Made by a program: the position numbers and the translations under genes
Source of the DNA: Astrothelium macrocarpum
Taxonomy: Eukaryota; Ascomycota; Dothideomycetes; Trypetheliales; Trypetheliaceae
Reading direction: 5' to 3'
DNA length: 64,000 nt
Assembly: GCA_021030915.1 (NCBI GenBank)
Contig: JAGEMR010000040.1
Span: forward strand, 1 to 64,000
Notes under the pieces: generated by a model
Database searches by the model: none
The model's input: only the letters and a program-made list of their open reading frames with translations
Told to the model about the DNA's origin: nothing
Shown here: one piece after another, positions 20,342-32,182 of the stretch
Layout: each line of letters opens with the position of its first letter
How positions within the stretch are numbered: position 1 is the first letter of the stretch

Positions 20342-21908
20342 ATGGAAAATCCCAAGAACGAGGTGAAAGAGGCGACAAATGTCGTTCCTTGTTCATACCC
20401 CAACTGCGATGCGACCTTTTCCAATGACCTTCAAATGAAAAGACACAAGCAGTCAGCTGACGATCATGAGTACTGCTTGAAATGCGACGAAGACTTTGCA
20501 GACTGGGCTGACCACGTTATCCATCGAGTGGAGAGCCAACGACACATCACCTGCATGTGCGGTATGGATTTTGGTAGCATGAGCGGACTGAACCGACATC
20601 AGGCACAGGTATGTGAAGCTATGAGCTCCCTTGTGATATGCTGATGTCAACGTATTGGTGGTGAGCCTTTATTCCGCAATTGTCTAACTAGCTTTAGTCC
20701 CATCCGATCAATCAAGATATTGACTGTCCATACTGTGAGGAGCATTTCAAACGTGCTGCACCTTATGTGAAGCATCTGGAAGAAGGTCGCTGTCCCAAGA
20801 ATCCCAACTCTCATTTCCAGATGGAGGCCAACAAGCAGCACAAATATATTGTCAAGAAGATCCTCGCGGATCCTGAAGACTTCAACTTTAACATCGAGTC
20901 TCGAACAGGCGTGGCTACACCCGATTCTGAAGATGACGAGGACTTCAAAACTGGTGGTGGCGTCATACTTTCTAAAGCTTTCGATGAAGATGACGAGCAA
21001 AGATGCCTTGCTCACGAAGTCTTGCAGCCAGAGACTGAGGATCTTATTGACCTCAATGACGCTACCCGCTCAGTAAAGACTCTCCCAAGACCTACCAAAG
21101 TGACCACTCAGGAAAGCCATCTATCGAACTCTAGTGCCAATGAAGTTCAAGACTACTGTTCCGCGGAGCGCTCTCAAGGGCCTCTTCTCGCGCCTGCGGT
21201 AGTTGCAGGTCCAGGACAGCATGAAAATGACATCGATAAAGGCCAAGTTCACGATCATACTAAGGAGCTTCAAAGAACATTGGAAAGACATGCATCATGG
21301 GAGCATGCGTTGGCACAGAGAGACGAAGCTTATGAAGAAGTTAATTCGGGAAATCTGATGCACTCTCAAAACGTACACATTTATAACCCGCAAAGCTTAT
21401 CGTACGATCCATCCCGATTCTGGAATAGCGAATTGGAAGCTTTTCGCTGTCCATATGCTCAATGCGAGTCAGTCATCCGCATTACATCTTTTATCTTCTA
21501 TCCGTTTTTCCCAATTACAATGCTAACATTTGTGCCTCTTTTAGTGTGGAGCGCAACCAGAACTTCGACAGTGCCGACGAGATCAAAGAGCACATGGTCA
21601 AGGACCACACTGTGACGCGAATTTGCTGTCCAGTCTGCCTGAAGCTTTTCAAGAAAAGCTGGACCTTGGTATCACATGCGGAAATGTCAATAAGCAAGTG
21701 TAAGCTTAATCAGAGCCGGCACTTTGGACAGCTCATCGATGAACTCACTGGCGGTTTCCTCAACCTCAAACGCGAGACTGGCAAGTATGACACACCGCTC
21801 TTCAAGGCCGCTATACCTCCGGATAATTACGCTGGACGGATTGAGAGCGGCACTGTGAGTGACGTGGAGGAAGAGTATGAAACTTCGTCAGATAGTGAAG
21901 ATTTTTGA
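20342..21908 (+). CDS. C2H2 zinc-finger protein, multi-finger, hypothetical
   Basis: Three exons, 20342-20608, 20698-21467 and 21545-21908 (introns 89 and 77 nt), give 466 aa. Finger-like Cys/His units appear in order: CSYPNCDATFSNDLQMKRHK; CLKCDEDFADWADHVIH; CMCGMDFGSMSGLNRHQ; then after intron 1 CPYCEEHFKRAAPYVKH; and in exon 3 CPYAQCD..EIKEHMVKDH and CCPVCLKLFKKSWTLVSH. A long acidic, probably disordered linker separates the two finger groups. The protein ends in an acidic tail. This spread of imperfect fingers is typical of fungal proteins that may bind nucleic acid or protein. Targets unknown. Exon joins preserve frame and complete a finger across intron 2, which supports the model. Confidence 0.8.
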
Positions 21909-22501
21909 GGGAGCAGATGAAGAAGATGATAATGATTTCCAACGAAACGACGTAATCACCGACGAATTAACGAATAATGGGTGGGCTTTAATGGCAAATA
22001 ATGGTAATATGAGACAGCAGCTTTCTTTTACAGATTGGACAGTTTCTACTCCATGCCTTGCTTAATTTTCCACATAGTTCGGGATGCTTCATTACAGGAC
22101 TTTCCGCATTACTCGAACGGGAAGCTCCCCGTCATCTGCCCAAGCAAATTCTTACGATAGTCACGATATGCACATGCAGATAGCCTACTCTAGAATGACG
22201 ATGAATTAATGTCTTCTGCATGCATCAAATGATCACATCGATGTCTAAGTCGAATCTTGTAATCGGCGAATATTATCGCGTTCCCATGAACACCATTCGT
22301 ATGCCTTAGTTCCCAGTAGTCTAATTACACGCCCATATTTCTCCTGCCCTGATCAAATTGGTATCGAAACGGAATAGTTTGGAAAACGATGCCATTGAAA
22401 CCGCCGGTATCCATGTCCACACCTACCAGCAAACACAGCTCCATTAATCCCCATACACCAAAAGCAATTTTTGTCATGGTCCACATAACGTCACATCCTG
22501 T
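21909..22501. other. Convergent intergenic region
   Basis: Between the 3' ends of the zinc-finger gene and the minus-strand rhomboid gene. A/T-rich 3' flank sequence; no gene seen. Confidence 0.4.
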
Positions 22502-24225
22502 TCAGTAATACAAAGAAGGGTCGAAGAAACGCTTATTGGGTGAAGAACTTTGTTGGGTCGTGAACGTCAGATTTCCAATGTCACACCAGTTTACACCGTT
22601 GGTTGTGATGGGCTGTAAAAATATTAGCCAAAGTCCGCACTGCGCAAAGAATTTGATTGAAGAATCACTTACCAAGCAGCTCAGATATTTGCACCAACCG
22701 CAGGATTTCCTGTACGTGTAAAAATTGTTCAACAGAACGATAAAGGCCACCAAAGCACCGACCAGAGCGATCGCTCGAATGACCCACCATACCCACCACA
22801 AGGGCTTCCGGCCGCGAAAGAACCCAACAGGATCCTTAACAAAAGACTTCATCTCGTTCGCAGATGGCACTGATGCACCAGCACCAAGGTTTTCCATGCT
22901 GGGCGCCCGCAGACGCTGCGTCGAGCTATTCTGATGGAATGGCGCATACTCATCAGCTTTGCCAATCCGCTCCCTCAGCACCAAAGGAGAATGGAGTATC
23001 ACCACACCGAGCAACAGCCCCATCAAGAACCCGCCAATATGGCTGAAATTATCCAGCCCCGGCAGCAGACCCAACACAAACGAAATCACCACATCAAGCA
23101 GTATCAGCGCCAGATCTCTTGCCGGCTTGCGCCGCTCCCGCCACGTATACAGGAGATCGAGCAGCTCGAGCGCGAGCACGCCAAACAGCGCGCCCGAACA
23201 CCCCGTCGACGCAATCCCATTTGGCGCAAAGTTCCCACCCAGAATAAACCCAAAGATCCCACTCGCAAGATACACGAGCAAGAACCTCAGCGACCCGATC
23301 GCGCGCTCCATGTCCCGCCCCAGCGTCATCTGCAGCAGCAGATTGAAGCCAATGTGCACGATGCCCGCGTGCAGGAAGATCGGGGTGATGAAGCGGAACC
23401 ACTGGTTGGGCGCGGGCTTCTCGTCGAGCGAGCCGCCCGGGTGGGGGTTGGGCACGCCGGAGAAGCCGCAGAGCTCGGAGAGCGAGCACTCGGGCGCGGG
23501 CGTGACGGAGGTGGTGTTGGGGCAGGGGAAGCTGAGCGGGGTGGTGGAGAGGGTGTTGTCTTGCACGCCGGGGGTGTTGCGCATGCAGGGGACGTAGCGG
23601 GCGCCCATGTTGATGAGGACGTAAGGGGACGGACCGATCATGGGGTTGAATTGGGGGTGGATTTCGATGGGGGAGTGGGTGAGTGTTCCTAAGGGGGGAA
23701 AAGATGGTTAGAGGTTGGTTCTGGGGGGCAAGGAAGGAGGACTGGAAGGGGGGGGGGGAACTCACCCATTTTGATGATCTCGGCGATGAAGACGATGAGC
23801 TGGACCAGGGTGAAGAAGTAGACTACCCAGGTTATCTTGCCTCCGAATAGTCTCTCTTTCCATGTCCGCCTGCCATCTCGAGAGAAGCCTCGCACGGCAT
23901 GTAATTGGCCTTGGGAATCAGTCATATAGTGCTTTACTTTTGGATCGTCCATGTTCTCATTTGGAGAGCGTAACGGTACAGCGTTGTGGTCTGTAAACGG
24001 GTCCGAGGTTTGATCGCCTAAGGTTGCTCCATTGTAGCGAGTCGATTTGGGGAGACTTGAACGTCTAGAGGGGGGATATGCAGCGTATTGCTGATCTAAG
24101 AATGGCGATGCTACAGGCGAGACCGGCGCGCCGTAGGAATCTTGCTTGGGAGGGCCATACGAGGTAGGTTGATGAAGATGAGAATTAGATGAGTATGGAT
24201 CGTTGTAATAATCGTTGGCAGCCAT
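22502..24225 (-). CDS. Rhomboid-family intramembrane serine protease
   Basis: Three exons, 24225-23766, 23688-22673 and 22612-22502 (introns 77 and 60 nt), give 528 aa. A disordered Pro/Ser/Tyr-rich N-terminus of about 130 residues precedes the first membrane segment (WVVYFFTLVQLIVFIAEII). A Cys-containing luminal loop follows, then the catalytic core: WFRFITPIFLHAG with the conserved His region, GCSGALFG with the nucleophile Ser in GxSG, and FSHIGGFLMGLLLG with the catalytic His. Rhomboids (MEROPS S54) cleave single-pass membrane proteins within the bilayer. The topology with an extra N-terminal segment resembles secretory-pathway rhomboids. The 60-nt second intron has no stop and keeps frame, so retention would add 20 residues. 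Family and active site are certain; the substrate is unknown. Confidence 0.92.
23040..23760. other. GC-rich patch with C-to-G skew switch (patch 1)
   Basis: Within the rhomboid gene, G+C rises sharply. On the + strand the patch is C-rich up to about 23340 and G-rich after it, ending in a run of about ten G at 23750-23759. See the skew-dipole finding. Confidence 0.75.
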
Positions 24226-25176
24226 CGTGCCAATCTTCAGGTTGTTGTGACGGCACTATGCAGCGAGAGAACAAGGGTGACAGCTGTAACAAGCACACAG
24301 TCTCCGACCGAACGTGTGGTCTGTGGAAGGTACGTGTAACGAATGTTGGTTCCAGGCTATGGTTGGACCTGAGGGTACGGTCGGTGATATGGAAGGGGAC
24401 AAAGAGTCACATTGATGTAAAGGAGAGTGAATGGAGTACGCAGAACGAGAGACGACAAAGCAACAGACGTAGCAAATACGAACAGGTGGTGAGGCGGTGA
24501 TGCGCCAAGCCAGTGGAGAGTGAATTATTCTTAGATGTCGGCCTCAAACGCACTTGAGCTGATGGTGGCAGTGGCTGAGCAAACATGACACCCTCTGTGC
24601 CACAACTTACCCTTTGCGGCAGTACTCCTGATCCTAGGCGCCTCTAAAGCCTTGGCAGCAAAAACTAAATGGGACTTCATTGTTGCTAATACTCATTAAA
24701 ATTATCATTTATTTATCCAATTCTCAATACACCAAGCTAGACCAACGACATTACCTCTAGCCATGTGTTGAAGCCTATTCGGAATATCTAATCAGGTCCA
24801 GTCCCCCATAGTCGTGTCGTCGGATTCTATTACTCTCAAGTCGTGAAGTAGGAAGAATGTGTGTGAGAATGTAAACAATGCAAATTAGGGAATCACACTC
24901 TCCAAGTCATCAGGTCATAAACGGGTGTCGCGTACAGATCGTCCAAGTCATCAATCTCGAAGCAGAATCTGGTCAGAAGTAAACGAAAGACGCGTCAATC
25001 CAACCACCACACTATTGACTATGTGAGCAGACAAGCATCTGAATTTGCACCATGGTACTACAAAACCATACCTACGATTCTGACAGTTCCTTGATCTAGC
25101 TTCTCGTGCAACTAGAGCAGGGAGGTGAATTCACGGATGAATACGCAAACGAGACGCAAATCTATTCAAATCGCTT
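24226..25176. other. Intergenic region upstream of rhomboid gene
   Basis: The first few hundred bases are presumed promoter and 5'-UTR of the minus-strand rhomboid gene. The remainder, running up to the 3' end of the next minus-strand gene, shows no gene, RNA or repeat that I can support. Confidence 0.35.
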
Positions 25177-25584
25177 TCACGGTCCAACTTGCATCGAGGC
25201 GTTTTGCTGGTACTGTCGCTGAACTGCGTCATTCAGGATGGTCCGTGGATGTTCCGTTGTTTGTAGAAGAACGCCATTGCCAGTTTTCCAACTTTCGCCA
25301 ATGTGCTGACCGGTGGTGTAAAACAAAAATTTCTCCATCGCTGTAATCAAAGACCATGGAAGCCATATGGTCGCCGAGACCAGAAGCAATGCCAAGAGAG
25401 TCAAGATGAAGAAGTTGACAACGAGCTTTTCTGCGGGAGTCATGACATAGAGTCCCATAGTAACTTCATACTGGTAATACCATCGCTGCACCTTATGGGT
25501 GCACCAGCATACTGCCGACTTGAGTGACTTGGATGACTCATGCTGACCTGATCTGGTGAGGATATGGCCTGAGGGGGAGTGCAT
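25177..25584 (-). CDS. Serine palmitoyltransferase small subunit-like protein
   Basis: 135 aa from the only in-frame ATG upstream of the domain. The core, VQRWYYQYEVTMGLYVMTP, then AEKLVVNFFILTLLALLLV and a second hydrophobic stretch ending near FYTTGQHIGE, matches the pattern of the ssSPT/Tsc3-like family: W-x-Y-Y-Q-Y, then T-x-LY-x-L/M-x-P-x-E, then a membrane segment. These small ER proteins bind the Lcb1/Lcb2 heterodimer, raise its activity and tune acyl-CoA choice in the first step of sphingolipid synthesis. The N-terminal 40 residues are poorly conserved in character and may hide a short intron (GTCAGC..GGCAG, 36 nt), so the exact start is uncertain. The C-terminal extension is longer than in animal ssSPTs. 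Confidence 0.72.
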   Translation of the reverse strand: MHSPSGHILTRSGQHESSKSLKSAVCWCTHKVQRWYYQYEVTMGLYVMTPAEKLVVNFFILTLLALLLVSATIWLPWSLITAMEKFLFYTTGQHIGESWKTGNGVLLQTTEHPRTILNDAVQRQYQQNASMQVGP

Positions 25585-26249
25585 TTGCAGAGGGTAAATA
25601 ACAGTCTGAGGGTGGACGTCAATCCAGACGATTTGCAAGAATGACAATAAAGTAAAGATTTGACGTGATCTAAGTGACTAACAGCAATTTCCTACGCCTC
25701 TCGCATGGCGAAAAGACCCGTGCCTTATATCCATCTGTTCCCCATGGAAGCTTCATTGCTAAGCGACGCTGTGAGCTTACTGCCGATGCTCATACAGCAC
25801 TTTCCCAAAATCATATAAGCGTTGGAGCTTTGTCATCGCCCCGACAATGAAGGCACGAAGGACATAGCAACGATATGAACAAGGACAGGCGATGCGGATT
25901 GGCTCGGAGCTAATCGTTAAATGATGCCTTTACTTCTTTTTGATGTTCCAGGATTTTCGTCCGCTTCCGAGACAAGCCGACAGGCTGACGCTCCCAAAGT
26001 GACATCAGCTGAAGGTGGCCCAAAAGACGCAAAACGACGGATATGCAATAGAGAGCACAGCAGGTGGCACGATAATGGAAGGCTGCGTGGGGGAATTGGT
26101 GAGAGACCGGTTAGCGGTGTAAACCGAATTGCCGCTAGGTCCGTCGCCAAAGAGCCGCGATGCCGCAGTAGCCGGTATAGGTGCCCAATTTGCACATTTA
26201 CTAATCCACATGTGTTTCTGTCATCGCGTCGGCTATTCTCCGGCCTAAT
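25585..26249. other. Intergenic region
   Basis: Divergent gap holding the promoter of the minus-strand small-subunit gene and, at its right end, the POL3 promoter described separately. Frames on both strands around 25917-26262 have no domain. Nothing else seen. Confidence 0.4.
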
Positions 26250-26393
26250 GACGCGACCTTAATGAGTGCATCGCGTCGAACGCGTGCCCTTGTCTATGCA
26301 TTCGTCCCTCCAAGACTGGCGCGAATGTCACCCACAACACAACCACTTTTTACCCGGATAGAACTGGCAATTTTTGTATAATTGTCTACCAAA
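26250..26393 (+). promoter_or_regulatory. POL3 promoter with MCB-like G1/S elements
   Basis: ACGCGA at 26251, a full MluI cell-cycle box ACGCGT at 26280-26285 and GGCGCGAA at 26318-26325 lie within 145 bp of the POL3 ATG. ACGCGT is the binding site of the yeast MBF complex, which drives DNA-replication genes at G1/S. The sites are seen; MBF control in this fungus is inference. Confidence 0.65.
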
Positions 26394-29300
26394 ATGCCGG
26401 GCACCACCTTGAAAGTCCCAGCAAAGCAAGTGCTGGCCGATTCTACAAACAAACGAACCAATATTCAAACATCTCCTCGAGCATCAAAGAAGCTCAAGAC
26501 TGAGGGACTTTCTCCAATCCCAAAGCTCAAAGAACCCCCAAAGATCATCAATGGCAAACAGCCCGGATCGAGTCAGTCCAAAAGCCAATTCGAGGAGGAA
26601 GTCCTTGAAAAACTCACCCAAGACATCAATGGGTTAAAAGAAAACAATTCAGAAAGAGATCAAAAGTGGGCACGGCCAAAGCTGAACAATTTTGATGAAA
26701 AGACTAGCACGTTGTGTTTCCAGCAAATAGACGTACATCCTGGTTCCCTTCATGGCGAAACCACTGTCCAATTGTTCGGTGTAACCGAGGTCGGTTTCTT
26801 GACATGGCTTGCTAAGATCTTCGCTAACTACGGCTTCATCCCATAGGAGGGTCATTCGGTTCTACTCCACGTCACAAACTTCCTTGCATATTTCTACGTC
26901 GCTGCTCCAATATCATTCACCAAAAACGACTGTGATGGGTTTAAAGCCATGCTAGAGACAAAGCTTGCTTCCCACCGTCCCATGGTGCATTCCGTCCAGA
27001 TGGTCTCGCGGGAGAATATATTCGGCTTTCAAGGCAATCAAAAAAGCCCATACCTAAAAGTCACTGTCACTGCTCCAATACACCTTACCAAAGTTCGGAC
27101 AACAATAGAAGACAGAAATGCAAATTACAAAGGATTATGGGGAGGCAGTGGCAAAATTTTGACGTTTGACAACATCCTATACATTTTGCGCTTTATGATT
27201 GACTGCAAGGTTGGGGTACCTGTTCTATTGAGAATGAATCAAACGCTAACACTTTTCTTTAGATGCCCGGTATGTCCTGGGTCGAAGTCCCACCCACCAA
27301 ATACAGCATGATTCCTCCTCGAGACCAACAATCAAACTGTCAAATCGAGGCCGAAGTTCACTATCGAGACGTCATCGCCCACCCGGCAGATGGAGACTGG
27401 GCCAAAATGGCACCACTTCGGGTTCTTTCCTTTGATATCGAATGCGCTGGACGCAAAGGCATTTTCCCCGAACCGCAAGAAGACCCTGTAATACAAATTG
27501 CCAATGTCGTAACGAGATACGGTGAGGAAAAATCTTTTGTCCGCAATGTATTTTGCATGAACAATACCAGCCAAATTGTGAACACGCAGCTCTTCGAATA
27601 CGACCGAGAAGACAGGATGCTTATGGGTTGGAGGGATTTCCTTGAGGAAGTTGATCCGGATGTCATCATTGGTTACAATATAGCCAATTTCGATTTTCCA
27701 TACCTCATAAATAGGGCAAAACATCTAAAGTGCTCGCACTTCCCCTACTGGTCCCGGATGAAGAATGTCAGATCCGAAATCAGTGACACAAATTTTTCGA
27801 GCAAGCAGATGGGCAACCGCGATACCAAATCAGTCAACACGCCCGGCCGGCTGCAATTCGACCTGCTTCAGCTCATACAGCGAGATTACCACCTCCGAAG
27901 TTACACCCTCAATTCCGTCTGCGCGCACTTTCTGAATGAGCAGAAAGAGGACGTGCATCATACCATGATTACCGAGCTCTACAACGGGACTCCAGAGTCC
28001 CGGCGTCGCTTAGCTGTCTATTGTCTTAAGGATGCCTATCTTCCACAACGACTCATGGATAAGCTAATGTGTCTTATCAATTATACCGAAATGGCAAGAG
28101 TTACGGGAGTCCCGTTCAATATGCTGCTATCAAGAGGACAGCAAGTGAAGTTCATCAGTCAAGTCTTCCGCAAAGCCTTGGAACAACAGCTAGTAATTCC
28201 GCATCTATACCGTGAGGAATCGGTGTCGGACGAGCAGTACGAAGGTGCTACGGTAATTGAACCGCATAGGGGTTACTATAGAGAGCCAGTAGCTACACTG
28301 GATTTTGCATCACTTTATCCGAGCATCATCCAGGCCCATAATCTATGTTACACCACGCTGTTGAACGACACCGTAATCGAGAAAATGGAGCTCAAAAAGG
28401 GCGAAGACTACATCATTACTCCAAACGGTGACAAGTTTTGCACTACCAATGTTCGAAAAGGACTTCTCTCACAGATCTTGGAAGAGCTTCTGGGTGCTCG
28501 CAAAAAGGCTAAGAAAGAGTTAGCCGTAGAGACCGACCCGTTTAAGAAGGCTGTTTTGAACGGTCGACAACTTGCTCTAAAGATCAGCGCAAATAGTGTG
28601 TACGGTCTCACAGGTGCAACTGTTGGAAAATTACCATGCTTGGCTATTGCAAGTAGTACCACAAGTTATGGCCGGCAAATGATCGAGAAGACCAAAGATG
28701 AGGTTGAAAAGGAATTTTCCATAACAAACGGGCACAGCCATGATGCTCAAGTCATTTATGGTGATACTGATTCTGTCATGGTCAAATTTGGTCCAAGCGA
28801 CCTCGCAAAGACTATGAAGCTTGGTCAACAAGCCGCTGACTTTGTCTCGACAAAGTTCATAAAACCCATCAAGTTGGAGTTTGAGAAGGTGTACTTTCCA
28901 TACTTACTCATCAACAAGAAGAGGTATGCTGGCTTGTATTGGACCAAACCAACCCAGTGGGACAAAATGGATAGCAAGGGGATCGAAACCGTTCGCAGAG
29001 ACAACTGTCGTCTCGTCCAAACAGTCATTGAGACCAGTCTTCGGATGTTGCTCATCGACCAAGACGTTGAAGGAGCACAAGAGTCAGTACCATACGCAAG
29101 AACATTCTCATCCACAACACATGCTGACATCTTCATTAGGTTCGTAAAAGAAACCATTTCCGACCTCCTCCAAAACAAAATCGACATGTCCAACCTCGTC
29201 ATCACCAAAGCCCTCTCCAAATCCGACTACACCGCCAAACAAGCACACGTCGAGCTCGCCGAGCGCATGAGAAAGCGCGACGCCGGCTCCGCGCCCGCGC

Positions 29301-29878
29301 TCGGCGACCGCGTCGCCTACGTCATCGTCAAGGGCACGGGCGGCTCCAAAAACTACGAAAAATCCGAAGACCCCATCTACGTGCTGGAGAACAACCTCCC
29401 GATCGACACGAAATACTACCTCGACAACCAGCTCGCGAAGCCGCTGGGCCGCATCTTCGAGCCGATCCTGGGCGAGAAGAAGGCCGGGCAGCTGCTGACG
29501 GGCGAGCACACGCGCAGCATCGCCGTCGCCGCGCCCACCATGGGCGGCCTCATGAAGTTCGCCAAGAAGACGCAGACGTGCATGGGCTGCAAAAAGCCGC
29601 TGACGGGGGCTGCAGAGGCAGCCGGCGCCGTGTGCGAGGACTGCCGCCCGCGCTTTGGCGAGCTGTACACCAAGACGCTGGGGAAGGTCAGCGAGCTCGA
29701 GGTGCGCTTTGCGCGCCTGTGGACGCAGTGTCAGCGCTGTCAGGGGAGTATGCATTGTGAGGTGATTTGTAGCAGTCGCGATTGTCCCATCTTTTATATG
29801 CGCATGAAAGCGAAGAAGGATGTCGAGGATGCGGGGAGGGAGTTGGTGAGGTTTGATCGGGATGCGACGATTTGGTAG
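26394..29878 (+). CDS. POL3: DNA polymerase delta catalytic subunit
   Basis: Three exons, 26394-26789, 26847-27209 and 27263-29878 (introns 57 and 53 nt), give 1124 aa, close to yeast Pol3 (1097). This is the family-B replicative polymerase that synthesises the lagging strand with PCNA. Proofreading motifs are intact: Exo I FDIE near residue 310, Exo II IGYNIANFDFPYL, Exo III YCLKDAYLP. Polymerase motifs are A DFASLYPSII near 599, B KISANSVYGLTGA, and C YGDTDSV near 752. The C-terminus has CysA (CMGC...CEDC, zinc) near 1025 and CysB (CQRC...C...C) near 1076, which in yeast holds the 4Fe-4S cluster that binds the accessory subunit. The ATG follows CTACCAAA. Codon choice changes sharply to G/C-ending in the last 700 bp (patch 2). 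Confidence 0.98.
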
Positions 29879-29880
29879 AG
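29160..29880. other. GC-rich patch with C-to-G skew switch (patch 2)
   Basis: The 3' part of POL3 turns abruptly GC-rich. It is C-dominated to about 29450 and G-dominated from there to the stop codon. Confidence 0.75.
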
Positions 29881-30182
29881 GTCTGACTATGTAAGCTTTG
29901 CTTTTTGCTTGGCGGTATATTAGAGGGGTGTCTTGTTAGAGAGATGTTAGCATGGCTTGCCAGCTCTGAAGTACTGGTTTCTTTATTTCACGCATCGGCT
30001 GGGTTTTTGGGATGGCTCAGATTTTGTCATCAAATTTACTATTATGGTATCCGCTAAATGAAAATCGATCGTAATAGTACAAGATCCTGCCCTATTTATC
30101 ATTATAATTCATTACATGTTCAGATCCTCGTCACGATTATTCTGATGAGGATCATCACCGCCTGCTGGAGCTGCAAAAAGAC
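29879..30182. other. Convergent intergenic region
   Basis: 3' flanks of POL3 and of the minus-strand hypothetical gene; A/T-rich, nothing else seen. Confidence 0.4.
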
Positions 30183-31172
30183 TTATTCCATCGGGTCTAA
30201 TGCCTCAGAGCAGGGCATCTTGGTCAAAAGCGCCTTCACCTCGCGACAGCGACTTTCGATGTCAGAGATAGAGATCCATGCCTTCTGTACCGTGGCTTGG
30301 CTCATGCGTCTTCGTGCTTCCTCTCGATTTGGAAGGTCTGGAGATGAAGTAGGAGCCGTGTTTTGAGGTTCTTTGGCTCCTGGACCCAATGATCTACTCT
30401 GAATCCGTGACGTGTTTTGAGATGGTACAAAAGTAGTTGGAGGAGAATATATATGGTGCTGCTGTTGATGCGGAAACCTCATTGCATGCGGCATTGCTAC
30501 CATGCTTGGAGTGCTGGACGGCGGGAGTAGAAGCTGTTGCTGATTATGGGTTGTGTTTGCACTGGGAGGGTTGAAGAAAACCCCGAGCCCTTCATTATCT
30601 GCGTTGAGCTGGTGATGGAATCGTCTTCTGGTCGGAGTCTTGGTTACTCGCGCTCTCTCCTTCAATTGACTGTCCCGCGAAAGAGCGGGGGTTCCTATGG
30701 ATTTGCCATCGCGATGGAATACAACAGCAGACTGACCTTGCTGTACTGACGACCGTGACTTTCGTGAAGGATTGATCGATGGACGCAGAAAGGCTTGACT
30801 AGCTGGGCTCTGCCTCGGGTTCGTTGCATGTGGAGAAGGCGCATTCTGTGTTAACAGTGGGGTATACCCAGCAGACAAATCCATCAACTGGTGGTCCGAA
30901 GCAGACGGTCGTCTCGACATATCCTGAAGGTCAATGTTCGTTTCCGCCTTGGATTCGTGGGATCCATCACTTTTTGGAGGATCAAAAGGCCCAGGAGAGT
31001 TGTCAAGTTGTTGAGCGAAATCTTGGTCATCAGGCTCAGCCTCGACGGCGCCGATGTTATTGTCGTTGGGAAACTCGCTTTGAGGAAATGACATGTTCGG
31101 AAAACCAAATGCATTGTATCCATGGTCGACTTGCTGCACTGGCGTCTGTGGAGCCATGGTGGATGTGGCCAT
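30183..31172 (-). CDS. Hypothetical disordered protein with C-terminal helix
   Basis: 329 aa in one exon, beginning MATSTMAPQTPVQQVDHGYN. It is rich in Ser, Pro, Gln, Asn and Thr with basic clusters (TPTRRRFHHQ, SRKSRS), so mostly disordered. The last 60 residues look folded: NREEARRRMSQATVQKAWIS followed by ISDIESRCREVKALLTKMP, which reads as paired helices. No family recognised. The composition suggests a nuclear regulatory or scaffold protein, but that is a guess. The single long frame and its normal codon use support a real gene. Confidence 0.65.
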   Translation of the reverse strand: MATSTMAPQTPVQQVDHGYNAFGFPNMSFPQSEFPNDNNIGAVEAEPDDQDFAQQLDNSPGPFDPPKSDGSHESKAETNIDLQDMSRRPSASDHQLMDLSAGYTPLLTQNAPSPHATNPRQSPASQAFLRPSINPSRKSRSSVQQGQSAVVFHRDGKSIGTPALSRDSQLKERARVTKTPTRRRFHHQLNADNEGLGVFFNPPSANTTHNQQQLLLPPSSTPSMVAMPHAMRFPHQQQHHIYSPPTTFVPSQNTSRIQSRSLGPGAKEPQNTAPTSSPDLPNREEARRRMSQATVQKAWISISDIESRCREVKALLTKMPCSEALDPME

Positions 31173-32182
31173 GGCCTGTTGAGGTAGATTGTTAACAGGT
31201 GCTATGCAAGAGTACTCTTGCTTTGAAGACGCGGGCGTGCAATAGAAAAGCCGACTTCAACTGCAAACATGATTTATTTTCTGGTAATTCTGGATGTTAT
31301 GTATTGATCAAAGACCGCGATTTGGCTCCCCTGCGTTCAGCAAGACCGACCTCGGGAGCAATAGACGCAGAGACCATGCCCGATTAGGGAAAATGGCCGA
31401 GTAGCGAGAGTAGTGCCGATGCATCGTGAATAAGAAGCCTATATAAGCCTTCTAGAAGAGAGCAGGGGGCAATCATGAAGCACCTATAGAAGGCTCTTCG
31501 CAGACGGAGAAGGCTTGAAATGTAACGGCACAGGAGCATAGACCATGGTGAGGTACGTCCTGTTGCATCTCTAGGAGAACGTCATTGCGCGGAGTTGGAG
31601 GTTCCGGCGCCTGCCGACCAGGTAATCAGCTCGAACGCCAGAGCCATGTTTCCTCTCGCTTAATTACGAATCGAAATCCAATACCTCCAGGCAGTAGCAG
31701 GATCACTAACAGATGCTGTGGCGAATGTAGAAAGGCAGAGTGCGAGAAGAGCATGTTGCTATTCACTGAGTCTTGCCATGTCCATTTCAATTTCCATCTA
31801 CTTCGATAGCTGTCATCAAGAATTGGAACTTTCTAGCGTCGAAAGTTGGAAGCCGACAGTTCAAAGCACGGACGAAAGTCTGAAGCCACGTTCCACGCTA
31901 TGCAAGCTGCATGTAAGTGCGGCGTGGCGATGCCCATAAGGCCGTGGCTAGACCCACCCTACCTCGGTCGGCCCCACCAGCCCTACGCCAACAGCTCGTG
32001 GCTTGAGCTTCACACTTCGCCCAACCGTGCTTCCGACGGTGTCAACGTTCAAACCGATTCTTCAACTAAAACCCGGCACCGAGTATTCCAGGCATCCAAT
32101 TTAGGTAGCCTAAGGCCATATGCGCCTCCGATGCGCCACCCCAACTGCTTTCGCTTGCAGTTGAAGCGTGTTTCCGGTCACA
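31173..32182. promoter_or_regulatory. Divergent intergenic region
   Basis: About 1 kb between the minus-strand hypothetical gene and the plus-strand Ybp2-like gene, so it holds both promoters. Short frames with no domain; no RNA gene or repeat seen. Confidence 0.4.

Noticed and set aside
25917..26262. 113-codon plus-strand frame before POL3
   Set aside because: Overlapping frames on both strands, no domain, and the segment carries promoter elements of POL3.
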